Shown piece after piece: positions 1 to 5,479 of a stretch of DNA of 7,947 nt. A program made the position numbers and the translations under genes. Source of the stretch: Bacillota bacterium (GTDB lineage: Bacteria > Bacillota_H > UBA994 > UBA5500); assembly GCA_012727835.1 (NCBI GenBank), contig JAAYGE010000011.1:1-7947 (forward strand), in the 5' to 3' direction. The notes under the pieces were generated by a model. It was given only the letters and a program-made list of their open reading frames with translations. It had not been told where the DNA came from and did no database searches. Numbering within the stretch: the first letter of the stretch is position 1; each line of letters starts with the position of its first letter.

Positions 1-540
1 CTACAAGAACGCTAAGCTAAACTGGCCGGTGGTGTAGCCGTAATTCACGTTGGTGCGGCCACCGAAGTAGAACTGAAGGATAAAAAGAGCCGCTTAGAAG
101 ATGCTCTAGCTGCCACTCGTGCTGGTGTGGAAGAAGGTATGGTGCCTGGCGGCGGCGTAGCCCTACTCTCCGTAACCTCTGCTCTGGATAAGATTGAAGT
201 AGAAGGCGATGAAGCAACGGGCGTAGCCATTGTACGTCGCGCTTTAGAAGAGCCGGTACGCCAGATTGCCGACAACGCAGGCTTGGAAGGCGCCGTTATC
301 GTTGATAAGACTAAAGAACAGCCAGCCGGTTGGGGCTATGATGCACGCAACGGCCAATTTGTAGATATGATGAAGCAGGGTATCGTCGACCCGGCTAAGG
401 TCACTCGCTTTGCCTTACAGAATGCTGCTAGCATCGCCTCCATGGTTCTCACCACCGAGAGTCTGGTGGCCGATAAGCCGGAGCCGCCAGCCAATAATGC
501 CAATCCGGCCATGGGCGGCGCAGGCATGGATATGATGTAA
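1..540 (+). CDS. groEL: Chaperonin GroEL (Hsp60), C-terminal part, interrupted by an in-frame stop
   Basis: This is the last third of the large chaperonin subunit, which forms the cytosolic ATP-driven folding cage with GroES; the 5' part lies outside the window. In frame 1 the protein reads [18 protein letters not shown], then [13 protein letters not shown], then [10 protein letters not shown], which carries the Asp (codon 34, nt 100-102) equivalent to the ATP-hydrolysis Asp398 of E. coli. The GGGVALL nucleotide-site loop follows, then the conserved [18 protein letters not shown] equatorial segment and a short Gly/Met tail (MGGAGMDMM). Codon 5 (13-15) is TAA exactly where GroELs have Leu or Val (LQERLAKL), so as written the chain is cut. 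The rest of the frame is well conserved, with no further stop before the natural TAA at 538-540, so the stop is either very recent or a sequence error. Family assignment is certain; whether the gene is intact is not. Confidence 0.93.
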
Positions 541-555
541 ACTTCACCTTATCTC

Positions 556-590
556 GGCCCCGTCGCGGTTTTGACCGCACGGGGCCTTTT
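556..590 (+). terminator. Rho-independent terminator of groEL
   Basis: An 8-bp GC stem (GGCCCCGT 556-563 with ACGGGGCC 579-586) continues, after one bulged C, into a 5-bp stem (GCGGT 565-569 with ACCGC 574-578). The loop is TTTG, and TTTT follows at 587-590. It begins 15 bp after the groEL stop and separates groEL from the guaA promoter. Confidence 0.92.
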
Positions 591-604
591 GCTGTCAGGA
601 GTAT

Positions 605-633
605 TTGACGTCAGTTCCTGGCATTGTTATAAT
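605..633 (+). promoter_or_regulatory. Sigma-A type promoter of guaA (extended -10)
   Basis: The -35 box TTGACG (605-610), a 17-bp spacer and a consensus -10 box TATAAT (628-633) are present. TG at 625-626 gives the TGn extension just before the -10. Transcription should start near 640, leaving a leader of only about 30 nt, too short for a riboswitch. An 8-bp perfect palindrome TGACGTCA (606-613) overlaps the -35 and could be an operator, but that is speculation. Confidence 0.85.
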
Positions 634-655
634 CAGGCCAGCTTTTACAAGAGGT

Positions 656-663
656 GGGAGGTG
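656..663 (+). promoter_or_regulatory. Ribosome binding site that selects the TTG start of guaA
   Basis: GGGAGGTG is a strong Shine-Dalgarno sequence lying 7 nt before the TTG at 669. The longer candidate start, GTG at 654, touches this site and would be only about 14 nt from the predicted transcript start, so TTG is the better choice. Confidence 0.75.
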
Positions 664-668
664 CTATT

Positions 669-1916
669 TTGTCCTCACTACAGCGGCAAGTGGTAGTTGT
701 AGTTGATTTTGGGGGACGACAGGCGCAGCAAATCGCCCGTCAGATCAGATCATTGCAGGTATATAGCGAAGTTTGGTCCTATGAAACAGCCTGGGAACGG
801 AGTCAAGCAGTCAGGCCACAGGCGCTAATTATTGTCGGAGAGCCGGCTGACCAGCAACTGGTTCACCGTTTCTCCCAGTTGGAGGTTCCTACCCTAACAG
901 CACCGGCCACCGGCCTCGGCGATGCCGAATTAAAGCATTTTCTTTTCGATCAGGCCCATTGCCAAGCCGATTGGTCCATGAGCAGCTTTATTGACGAGGC
1001 GGTAGCCCGCATCAAAACCCAGGTTGGTGACGCCAAAGTCATCTGTGGTTTGAGTGGCGGTATCGACTCGGCGGTGGCAGCCCTGTTGGTGCATAAGGCG
1101 GTGGGCGACCAATTGACCAGTATATTTGTAGATCATGGGCTGATGCGCCAGGGTGAAGCCGAAGAGGTCATCGAGATTTTTGGTAACCAGCTGCAGATGC
1201 GACTGGTGGCCGTTGATGCTCGTCAGCGATTCTTGACCGCCCTAGCTGGCGTTACCGATCCGGAAGCAAAACGAAAAATCATTGGCGCCGAATTTATCCG
1301 CGTCTTTGAAGCCGAAGCCCGGCGTCTAGGTGATGCAGGCTTTCTGGTGCAGGGCACTATCTACTCCGATGTGATTGAAAGCGGTGTGGGAGCTGCCTTG
1401 GTTAAATCCCATCATAATGTGGGCGGGTTACCCGACGATTTAACCTTTGAGTTGGTAGAACCGTTGCGGCAGCTATTCAAAGACGAAGTGCGGGAAGTGG
1501 GTGCATTATTAGGCTTGCCGGAGAGTATCGTCCATAGGCACCCTTTCCCCGGCCCCGGCCTGGCGGTACGTTGCTTAGGAGAAGTGACCGCCGAGAAATT
1601 GGAGATTCTGCGACAGGCCGATGCCATAGTAGTGGAGGAAATAAAACGGGCAGGGCTTTATCGTTCCATTTGGCAGGCCTTTGCCGTTTTGCCCGACGTG
1701 CAAACGGTGGGAGGCAGCGGTGATCAGCGTACCTACGCCCATCTGATTGCTATCCGTGCTGTCAACAGCCTGGACGCTATGGAGGCCAAGTGGGCCCGAC
1801 TATCCTATGACCTGCTGGAGCGGATGGCCCAGCGGATTGTGGCGGAGGTAAAGGGCGTCAATCGGGTAGTTTACGATATTACCTCTAAACCGCCGGGAAC
1901 TATAGAGTGGGAGTAA
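669..1916 (+). CDS. guaA: GMP synthase with a degenerate, catalytically empty glutamine amidotransferase domain
   Basis: GMP synthase converts XMP to GMP using ATP and ammonia in the cytosol. The ATP-pyrophosphatase domain (from about residue 100) is complete: P-loop SGGIDS at 129-134, [20 protein letters not shown] and [11 protein letters not shown]. The C-terminal XMP-binding/dimerisation domain is also complete, with [11 protein letters not shown] and the ending KPPGTIEWE. The N-terminal class I amidotransferase domain is not: [11 protein letters not shown] and VYSEV match the first strand and helix, and IIVGEP replaces the usual LSGGP. The chain then jumps from LEVPTLTAP directly to ELKHFLF, the end of the domain. 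The segments carrying the nucleophile (GICYGMQ, Cys86 in E. coli) and the His181/Glu183 pair are missing. The protein is 415 aa against about 510-525, and the deficit of about 105 residues lies entirely before the P-loop. The frame is clean and promoter, RBS and terminator are present, so it looks expressed. I infer ammonia-dependent activity or a separate amidotransferase partner. The start is TTG 669; GTG 654 would add five residues. Confidence 0.93.
   Translation: MSSLQRQVVVVVDFGGRQAQQIARQIRSLQVYSEVWSYETAWERSQAVRPQALIIVGEPADQQLVHRFSQLEVPTLTAPATGLGDAELKHFLFDQAHCQADWSMSSFIDEAVARIKTQVGDAKVICGLSGGIDSAVAALLVHKAVGDQLTSIFVDHGLMRQGEAEEVIEIFGNQLQMRLVAVDARQRFLTALAGVTDPEAKRKIIGAEFIRVFEAEARRLGDAGFLVQGTIYSDVIESGVGAALVKSHHNVGGLPDDLTFELVEPLRQLFKDEVREVGALLGLPESIVHRHPFPGPGLAVRCLGEVTAEKLEILRQADAIVVEEIKRAGLYRSIWQAFAVLPDVQTVGGSGDQRTYAHLIAIRAVNSLDAMEAKWARLSYDLLERMAQRIVAEVKGVNRVVYDITSKPPGTIEWE
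902..915 (+). repeat. 7-bp tandem direct repeat at the amidotransferase deletion point of guaA
   Basis: ACCGGCC occurs twice back to back (902-908 and 909-915). It falls in the codons for residues 78-83, exactly where the catalytic part of the amidotransferase domain is missing. It may be a scar of a slippage or short-homology deletion, or simple coincidence in GC-rich sequence. Confidence 0.5.
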
Positions 1917-1967
1917 CACCAGCCAGGGTGCTTCAGCTGCCTGGCCCCGTTTAAGGTGGAGACTTAG

Positions 1968-1994
1968 AGGGGAGCGCTTTTGCGTTCCCCTTTT
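1968..1994 (+). terminator. Rho-independent terminator of guaA
   Basis: A 10-bp stem (1968-1977 with 1982-1991; AGGGGAGCGC against GCGTTCCCCT, one G-U pair) has a TTTT loop and is followed by T residues to 1994. It lies about 50 bp after the stop. A smaller hairpin, GCCAGG (1922-1927) with CCTGGC (1940-1945), precedes it directly after the stop codon. Confidence 0.85.
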
Positions 1995-2211
1995 GCTTTA
2001 CCGCTAGGGAAAAGGCATTCATGTAGGGAACCCAGTGTAAGCTTGCGTGGGAACAGGTTGGGACGCCTCCCTTCCAGCAGCCGGTAGCATCTGCGCTGGA
2101 CCGCTCACTAAAGCATGCGGCTCTCGTTTATATTACTTTATTTTAGATAAAGACATGATTTTGTCTCCCATAGTCGGCTACTGGAGTCAAGAAACTGGCT
2201 CAAGAATCATG
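1995..2211. other. Non-coding stretch with GC-rich inverted repeats
   Basis: No convincing gene lies here; the open frame starting at 2047 has no family-like sequence and runs antisense through the zinc-ribbon gene. The part from about 2020 to 2125 is rich in short complementary pairs: TCCAGC with GCTGGA around a CAG/CTG inner pair (about 2073-2100), and CCGC (2101-2104) with GCGG (2117-2120). This could be a structured RNA or the worn remains of an older element. From 2125 on the DNA is AT-rich, with a weak hairpin AGACA/TGTCT. I do not recognise a known riboswitch class. Confidence 0.35.
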
Positions 2212-2529
2212 CTATCGGTCATACTCGGGAATCTTTCCGCACTTAGGACAATGGATAGTCTCGGGCCTGCTCCAGCGGGGAATCATGCCGCCCCAGCCAC
2301 AATAGGAACAGCGGAGACCGAAATATTTGATGCCAAGGGCTGTAAGAATGCAGGCGCCGGCTAAATAACCTACTGTGCGCGGTGGTGCAGGGGTGAAGAA
2401 GCCTACACAGAGGAGAGCGATACCTGCCCCTGCCAGCAGAATGGTGATTCTAGCCCATAACCTTGAAACCTTTCTCAATAGTATCCCTCCATTTGGTGCA
2501 AATGCCTTGTCTTTGCCAATAAGGAGCAT
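2212..2529 (-). CDS. Small membrane protein with C-terminal zinc ribbon, function unknown
   Basis: A 105-aa protein of no named family that I recognise. It has a short basic N-terminus, two hydrophobic segments likely to span the membrane (about residues 27-46 and 52-71) separated by a short PAPPR turn, and then a zinc-ribbon tail. In the tail CSYC (Cys74, Cys77) and CPKC (Cys94, Cys97) are separated by 16 residues, a typical four-Cys zinc site. The start ATG (2527-2529) has an AGGGGAG ribosome binding site (2536-2542 on the plus strand) 6 nt upstream. The gene ends in TAG, is transcribed divergently from the HD-domain gene and faces the guaA terminator. The conserved-looking cysteines, good RBS and membrane segments argue for a real gene. 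The plus-strand open frames across the same bases have none of these features. The role (sensor, assembly factor or other) is unknown. Confidence 0.8.
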   Translation of the reverse strand: MLLIGKDKAFAPNGGILLRKVSRLWARITILLAGAGIALLCVGFFTPAPPRTVGYLAGACILTALGIKYFGLRCSYCGWGGMIPRWSRPETIHCPKCGKIPEYDR

Positions 2530-2555
2530 GGCAAGCTCCCCTTTATACGATATGA

Positions 2556-2585
2556 TTGTTAGGAGAACAACAATTTCGCTATTTT
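2556..2585 (+). promoter_or_regulatory. Possible promoter for the HD-domain gene
   Basis: TTGTTA (2556-2561), 18 bp, TATTTT (2580-2585): each box matches four of six consensus bases. A 6-bp dyad ATTGTT/AACAAT (2555-2560 and 2569-2574) covers the -35. It is weak and listed only because the gene starts a plus-strand group and needs a promoter in this 106-bp gap. Confidence 0.3.
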
Positions 2586-2600
2586 AAGTTTACACTGACC

Positions 2601-2615
2601 ACCCAATGGTTGGGT
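2601..2615 (+). repeat. Inverted repeat just before the HD-domain gene RBS
   Basis: ACCCAA (2601-2606) and TTGGGT (2610-2615) form a perfect 6-bp dyad with a 3-nt spacer, ending 4 nt before the AGGAGG ribosome binding site (2620-2625). It could act as an operator or as an RNA hairpin affecting translation; there is no direct evidence for either. Confidence 0.45.
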
Positions 2616-2635
2616 AGATAGGAGGAAAAAACAAA

Positions 2636-3241
2636 GTGGAACGACTAAAGCAACAAATTGAGTTTCTGATTGAGATAGACAAGATTAAGCACGTCTTTAG
2701 AAAAACAAAGCTATTTGACAGCTCTCGTTATGAAAATGGCGCGGAGCATGCTTGGCACCTGGCAGTGATGGCCATGGTACTCAGCGAGCACGCCAATGAG
2801 CAAATTGATGTGACCAAGGTAATCAAGATGGTGTTGATTCATGATATCGTGGAGATCGATGCGGGCGATGTAATTGTGTATGACCAGAAAAATAGAGCCT
2901 TGGCCCAGGCTAAAGAAAAGGCGGCTGCCGAAAGGATCTTTGGCCTTCTGCCCCCGGATCAAAAGGAGGAGTTTATAGCCCTTTGGCAGGAGTTTGAGGC
3001 GCGGGAGACGCCGGAGGCAAAATTCGCTGCCGCCATAGATCGTTTAGAACCAATTTTACAAAATCACTTGACCGACTACCATGCTTGGCGAGTCCATAGT
3101 GTTTCCTACGAGATGTTACTGGATAACAATCGTCACGTGCAGGAGGGCTCGGAAGCCATCTGGCGGGCGGTACAAGAAATCTTTGCCGCAGCGAGAGACC
3201 AAGGTGCAACCCCCTCCGAGAAAGATTTATCCCGTTTCTAA
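2636..3241 (+). CDS. HD-domain phosphohydrolase (YfbR/HDDC2-type, probable nucleotidase)
   Basis: A 201-aa soluble all-helical HD protein. The metal site is complete: His38 in GAEHAWHLAVMAM, His69-Asp70 in VLIHDIVEIDAGD, and Asp135 in AAIDRLEPI. This spacing matches E. coli YfbR (His33, His68-Asp69, Asp137), a dNMP 5'-nucleotidase, and the wider HDDC2 group of similar length. The likely reaction is dephosphorylation of (deoxy)nucleoside monophosphates, but related HD proteins differ in substrate, so this is inference. The GTG start at 2636 has AGGAGG (2620-2625) 10 nt upstream. It is the first of three plus-strand genes; the MFS gene follows after 81 bp. The C-terminal tail beyond about residue 187 is polar and probably disordered. 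Confidence 0.88.
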   Translation: MERLKQQIEFLIEIDKIKHVFRKTKLFDSSRYENGAEHAWHLAVMAMVLSEHANEQIDVTKVIKMVLIHDIVEIDAGDVIVYDQKNRALAQAKEKAAAERIFGLLPPDQKEEFIALWQEFEARETPEAKFAAAIDRLEPILQNHLTDYHAWRVHSVSYEMLLDNNRHVQEGSEAIWRAVQEIFAAARDQGATPSEKDLSRF

Positions 3242-3262
3242 GCACCGTTGGATGGGCTGTAG

Positions 3263-3278
3263 GCCTGCAGTAGCAGGC
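3263..3278 (+). repeat. Short hairpin between HD-domain and MFS genes
   Basis: GCCTGC (3263-3268) and GCAGGC (3273-3278) form a perfect 6-bp stem with an AGTA loop. A short T-run (3294-3297) lies 15 nt further on, too far for a standard terminator. It may be an mRNA-processing or stabilising hairpin between genes of one transcript. Confidence 0.4.
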
Positions 3279-3322
3279 GTAGACGGGAAAGGGTTTTAGA
3301 CGTGCTTTGTAGGAGTTTTGCA

Positions 3323-4555
3323 ATGGTAAAACAAAAGGATGCGGCGAAAGTCTTTATTATCAACCGGGTAGTCCTTTCCATGGCCGACGACATCATGTAT
3401 ACGTTGGCTGCCATCTATCATATTACCTATTTTGGGTTGAACCCCCTACAGTTGGTGCTCATTGGCACTGCCCATCAAATTACCGTATTGCTCTGTGAAC
3501 TTCCAACCGGTTTAATTTCCGATCTCTACAGCCGGCGCCTTTCAGTAATTATCGGTATCTTCCTCATTGGTAGCGCCAGTCTATTGATGGGGCTAATTCC
3601 CTGGATGGCGGAGAGTTTCTTGCCGGCCGCCTTTCCCTTGTTTAGCCTGTTGCTGCTAGGTGAAGTGATCCGGGGGGTGGGCGTAACTTGTATCAGTGGC
3701 TCTTTAGAAGCTTGGGTTACCGATGAAATCGGCGAAGCTAACACTAGCGCCGTATTCCTACGGGCTAGCCAGTTGGCCCAGATGGCCGGCCTTTTAGGCA
3801 TGGGAATCAGCGTTGCCCTATCCAGCTGGGCTTTGCATTTGCCCTTTCTGTTGGGTGCCCTTGTCCATGCCGGTCTCGGATTTTTCGCCATTCGGAACAT
3901 GCAGGAGAAAAATTTCCGTCCGGCTCCTCGCGGAGAAAATACGCTGGCGGCAGCCATCGGCCAGACTTTTGGGGCTGGCATGAGGGCTGTCCGTGGTAAG
4001 CAGGTGTTGATGCTACTGATGATCGCCTCCTTCTTTGCCGGTGCCGCCTCAGAAGGCTTTGACCGCCTTTGGGAAGCCCATTTTTTGCAGACTATCACCC
4101 TACCACTGCTGGGGGATTGGCAGCCGGTTTTCTGGTTTGGTTTGCTTAACCTGAGCGGTAAATTGTTTAGTATCGGTGTTTTAACCTGGGCTCGTCGGCA
4201 TTTACATACCAGCACCGACAGCCGGGTCAGCCGCTATCTGCTGACCCTAAGTGTCCTCCACCTGTTGTTCATGCTAGTCTTCGGTTTGGCACCCAGTTTT
4301 CTTGTGGCCACTATCGCTTTCTTGATTATCACGGTGGTGGTGGACTTAAAGCGGCCTTTAATCAGCGTCTGGATTAACCGGCACGTGGAAAGTCGGGTAC
4401 GGGCCACGGTGCTCTCTATGCATGGGCAGATGGATGCCATTGGGCAGACGGCGGGAGGGCCGGGGTTAGGCCTCATAGGCACGGCCACCTCGTTGCGGGT
4501 GGTAATGGTTTTAGTGGCCGTTCTATTGGCTCCCACGGTAGGTGTCTATAGCTAA
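3323..4555 (+). CDS. Major facilitator superfamily transporter (probable drug/metabolite efflux)
   Basis: A 410-aa polytopic inner-membrane protein with the usual MFS length and about 12 hydrophobic segments. Motif A appears between helices 2 and 3 (GLISDLYSRR, residues 63-72), preceded by CELPTG. The segment GVTCISGSLEAWVTDEIGE (about 120-138) is typical of a Bacillota MFS group often labelled as efflux or tetracycline-like transporters. A long loop (about residues 190-220) links the two halves, and the second half contains ESRVRATVLSMHGQMDAIGQ. The substrate cannot be read from sequence. The start ATG 3323 has AGGAG (3311-3315) 7 nt upstream; an upstream in-frame GTG at 3302 lacks an RBS. 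The TAA at 4553-4555 follows VGVYS. The same frame then continues for 15 codons of alanine-rich, coding-like sequence to a TAG (4601-4603), so the C-terminus may have been clipped. Confidence 0.9.
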   Translation: MVKQKDAAKVFIINRVVLSMADDIMYTLAAIYHITYFGLNPLQLVLIGTAHQITVLLCELPTGLISDLYSRRLSVIIGIFLIGSASLLMGLIPWMAESFLPAAFPLFSLLLLGEVIRGVGVTCISGSLEAWVTDEIGEANTSAVFLRASQLAQMAGLLGMGISVALSSWALHLPFLLGALVHAGLGFFAIRNMQEKNFRPAPRGENTLAAAIGQTFGAGMRAVRGKQVLMLLMIASFFAGAASEGFDRLWEAHFLQTITLPLLGDWQPVFWFGLLNLSGKLFSIGVLTWARRHLHTSTDSRVSRYLLTLSVLHLLFMLVFGLAPSFLVATIAFLIITVVVDLKRPLISVWINRHVESRVRATVLSMHGQMDAIGQTAGGPGLGLIGTATSLRVVMVLVAVLLAPTVGVYS

Positions 4556-4632
4556 GCCGCCGCCCAGGCGGTTAGGGCCGAGTCCCATGCGGAAGCGGTC
4601 TAGGAAAAAGGATAGGAGGTGGCAAGAGGCCT

Positions 4633-5340
4633 ATGGATACGTTTAAGGACAAGGCTATCTGGGAAGCCAACGCGGATTTTTGGGATGCTTACATGGGGGA
4701 CCACTCTAATGCTTTCCACCGGGAAATCGTCCGCCCCTTGGTGGAAAAGTTGCTGCAGGTGCAGCCGGGCGATTATATCCTCGACATTGCTTGCGGTACG
4801 GGCAACTTCTCTGCCCGTATGGCGGAACAGGGGGCAGAAGTGGTGGCCTTCGATTTCAGCGAAAGGATGATTGAGCACGCTAAGAGAAGAAGGCGGGCCC
4901 TGTTAGATAGAATCACCTTTTCGGTGTGTGATGCTGCCGATTATGATAGTCTATTAACCCTGAAAACCGATAGGAAGTTTAATAAGGCAGTGTCGCTAAT
5001 GGCTATTATGGATATTGCCCATATCGAACCCCTATTTAAGGCGGTGGCCGAATTGCTCTGCCCCGGCGGCATCTTTGTTTTTGCCACCCATCATCCCTGT
5101 TTTCAGCGGCCCACTGATAAATACTTGACTTCTTGTCTGCATAAGGGCGAGGCCATTCGTGGCCAGCCGGTGCTGCAAAATTACTACCATCGTCCTTTGC
5201 AGACCATCTTTAATCTCTGCTTTGACAACGGTTTTGTCATCGATGGGTTTTATGAAAGAGAGGACAACGACGACGAACTCCCAGTTATTATGGTGGTGCG
5301 CGCAAGAAAGCCTATTTTCTCTACTTCACGGGCGAAATGA
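4633..5340 (+). CDS. Class I SAM-dependent methyltransferase
   Basis: A 235-aa soluble Rossmann-fold methyltransferase. Motif I is ILDIACGTG (residues 49-57), the acidic ribose-binding end of strand 2 is FDFS (Asp74), motif II/III is CDAADYDS (99-106), and LLCPGGIFVFATHHPCF (141-157) is the post-motif strand region. The N-terminus (IWEANADFWDAYMGD, FHREIVRPLVEKLL) is typical of a small-molecule methyltransferase group common in Bacillota. The acceptor is unknown. The RBS is AGGAGG (4614-4619), 13 nt before the ATG, a little long; a second purine-rich AGAGG lies nearer. It follows the MFS gene by 77 bp on the same strand and is closed by the strong hairpin at 5393-5431, so it is probably the last gene of the HD-MFS-methyltransferase group. 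Co-transcription with an exporter would fit modification and export of one compound, but nothing in the sequence proves it. Confidence 0.9.
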   Translation: MDTFKDKAIWEANADFWDAYMGDHSNAFHREIVRPLVEKLLQVQPGDYILDIACGTGNFSARMAEQGAEVVAFDFSERMIEHAKRRRRALLDRITFSVCDAADYDSLLTLKTDRKFNKAVSLMAIMDIAHIEPLFKAVAELLCPGGIFVFATHHPCFQRPTDKYLTSCLHKGEAIRGQPVLQNYYHRPLQTIFNLCFDNGFVIDGFYEREDNDDELPVIMVVRARKPIFSTSRAK

Positions 5341-5392
5341 AGTAACTCTGGCTAGAAATCTCCTCCAAGCTCATGACTAGTAAGGTCGAAAG

Positions 5393-5431
5393 GGGCTGTC
5401 GCAACGGCTGTTGCGACAGCCCTGCATTTTT
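5393..5431 (+). terminator. Strong hairpin terminator after the methyltransferase gene
   Basis: A perfect 13-bp stem (5393-5405 with 5410-5422; GGGCTGTCGCAAC against GTTGCGACAGCCC) with a GGCT loop is followed by TGCA and five T residues (5427-5431). A second small hairpin, GCATTT (5424-5429) with AAATGC (5434-5439), overlaps the T-run. The convergent hydrolase gene ends at 5480, so this hairpin may serve both strands, although the minus-strand side has only a three-T run. Confidence 0.82.
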
Positions 5432-5451
5432 CTAAATGCCTGAGGGTCGGG

Positions 5452-5467
5452 GGATTAGAGGCCCCTA
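5452..5467. repeat. Imperfect palindrome in the convergent gap
   Basis: ATTAG and CTAAT flank AGGCCC with one internal mismatch. It lies 12 bp beyond the hydrolase stop on the minus strand and could form a weak hairpin in that transcript, but no T-run follows. The role is uncertain. Confidence 0.3.
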
Positions 5468-5479
5468 ATGGGACAGTTC

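Noticed and set aside
669..1916. Archaeal-type split GMP synthase (GuaAb subunit alone)
   Set aside because: The N-terminal remnant of the bacterial fused amidotransferase domain is still recognisable, and no GuaAa gene is present in the window.
2153..2168. Weak AGACA/TGTCT hairpin as terminator of the zinc-ribbon gene
   Set aside because: The stem is only 5 bp and AT-rich with no clean T-run on the minus strand; it is too weak to call.
2542..2570. Minus-strand promoter TTGTTC-17-TATAAA for the zinc-ribbon gene
   Set aside because: Its -10 adjoins the ribosome binding site, so the transcript would start after the RBS; the real promoter is probably further upstream or different.
2047..2587. 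Two plus-strand open frames (2047-2364 and 2375-2587)
   Set aside because: They lie antisense to the zinc-ribbon membrane protein, have no RBS and encode no recognisable domain; the minus-strand frame has a good RBS, membrane helices and paired cysteines.
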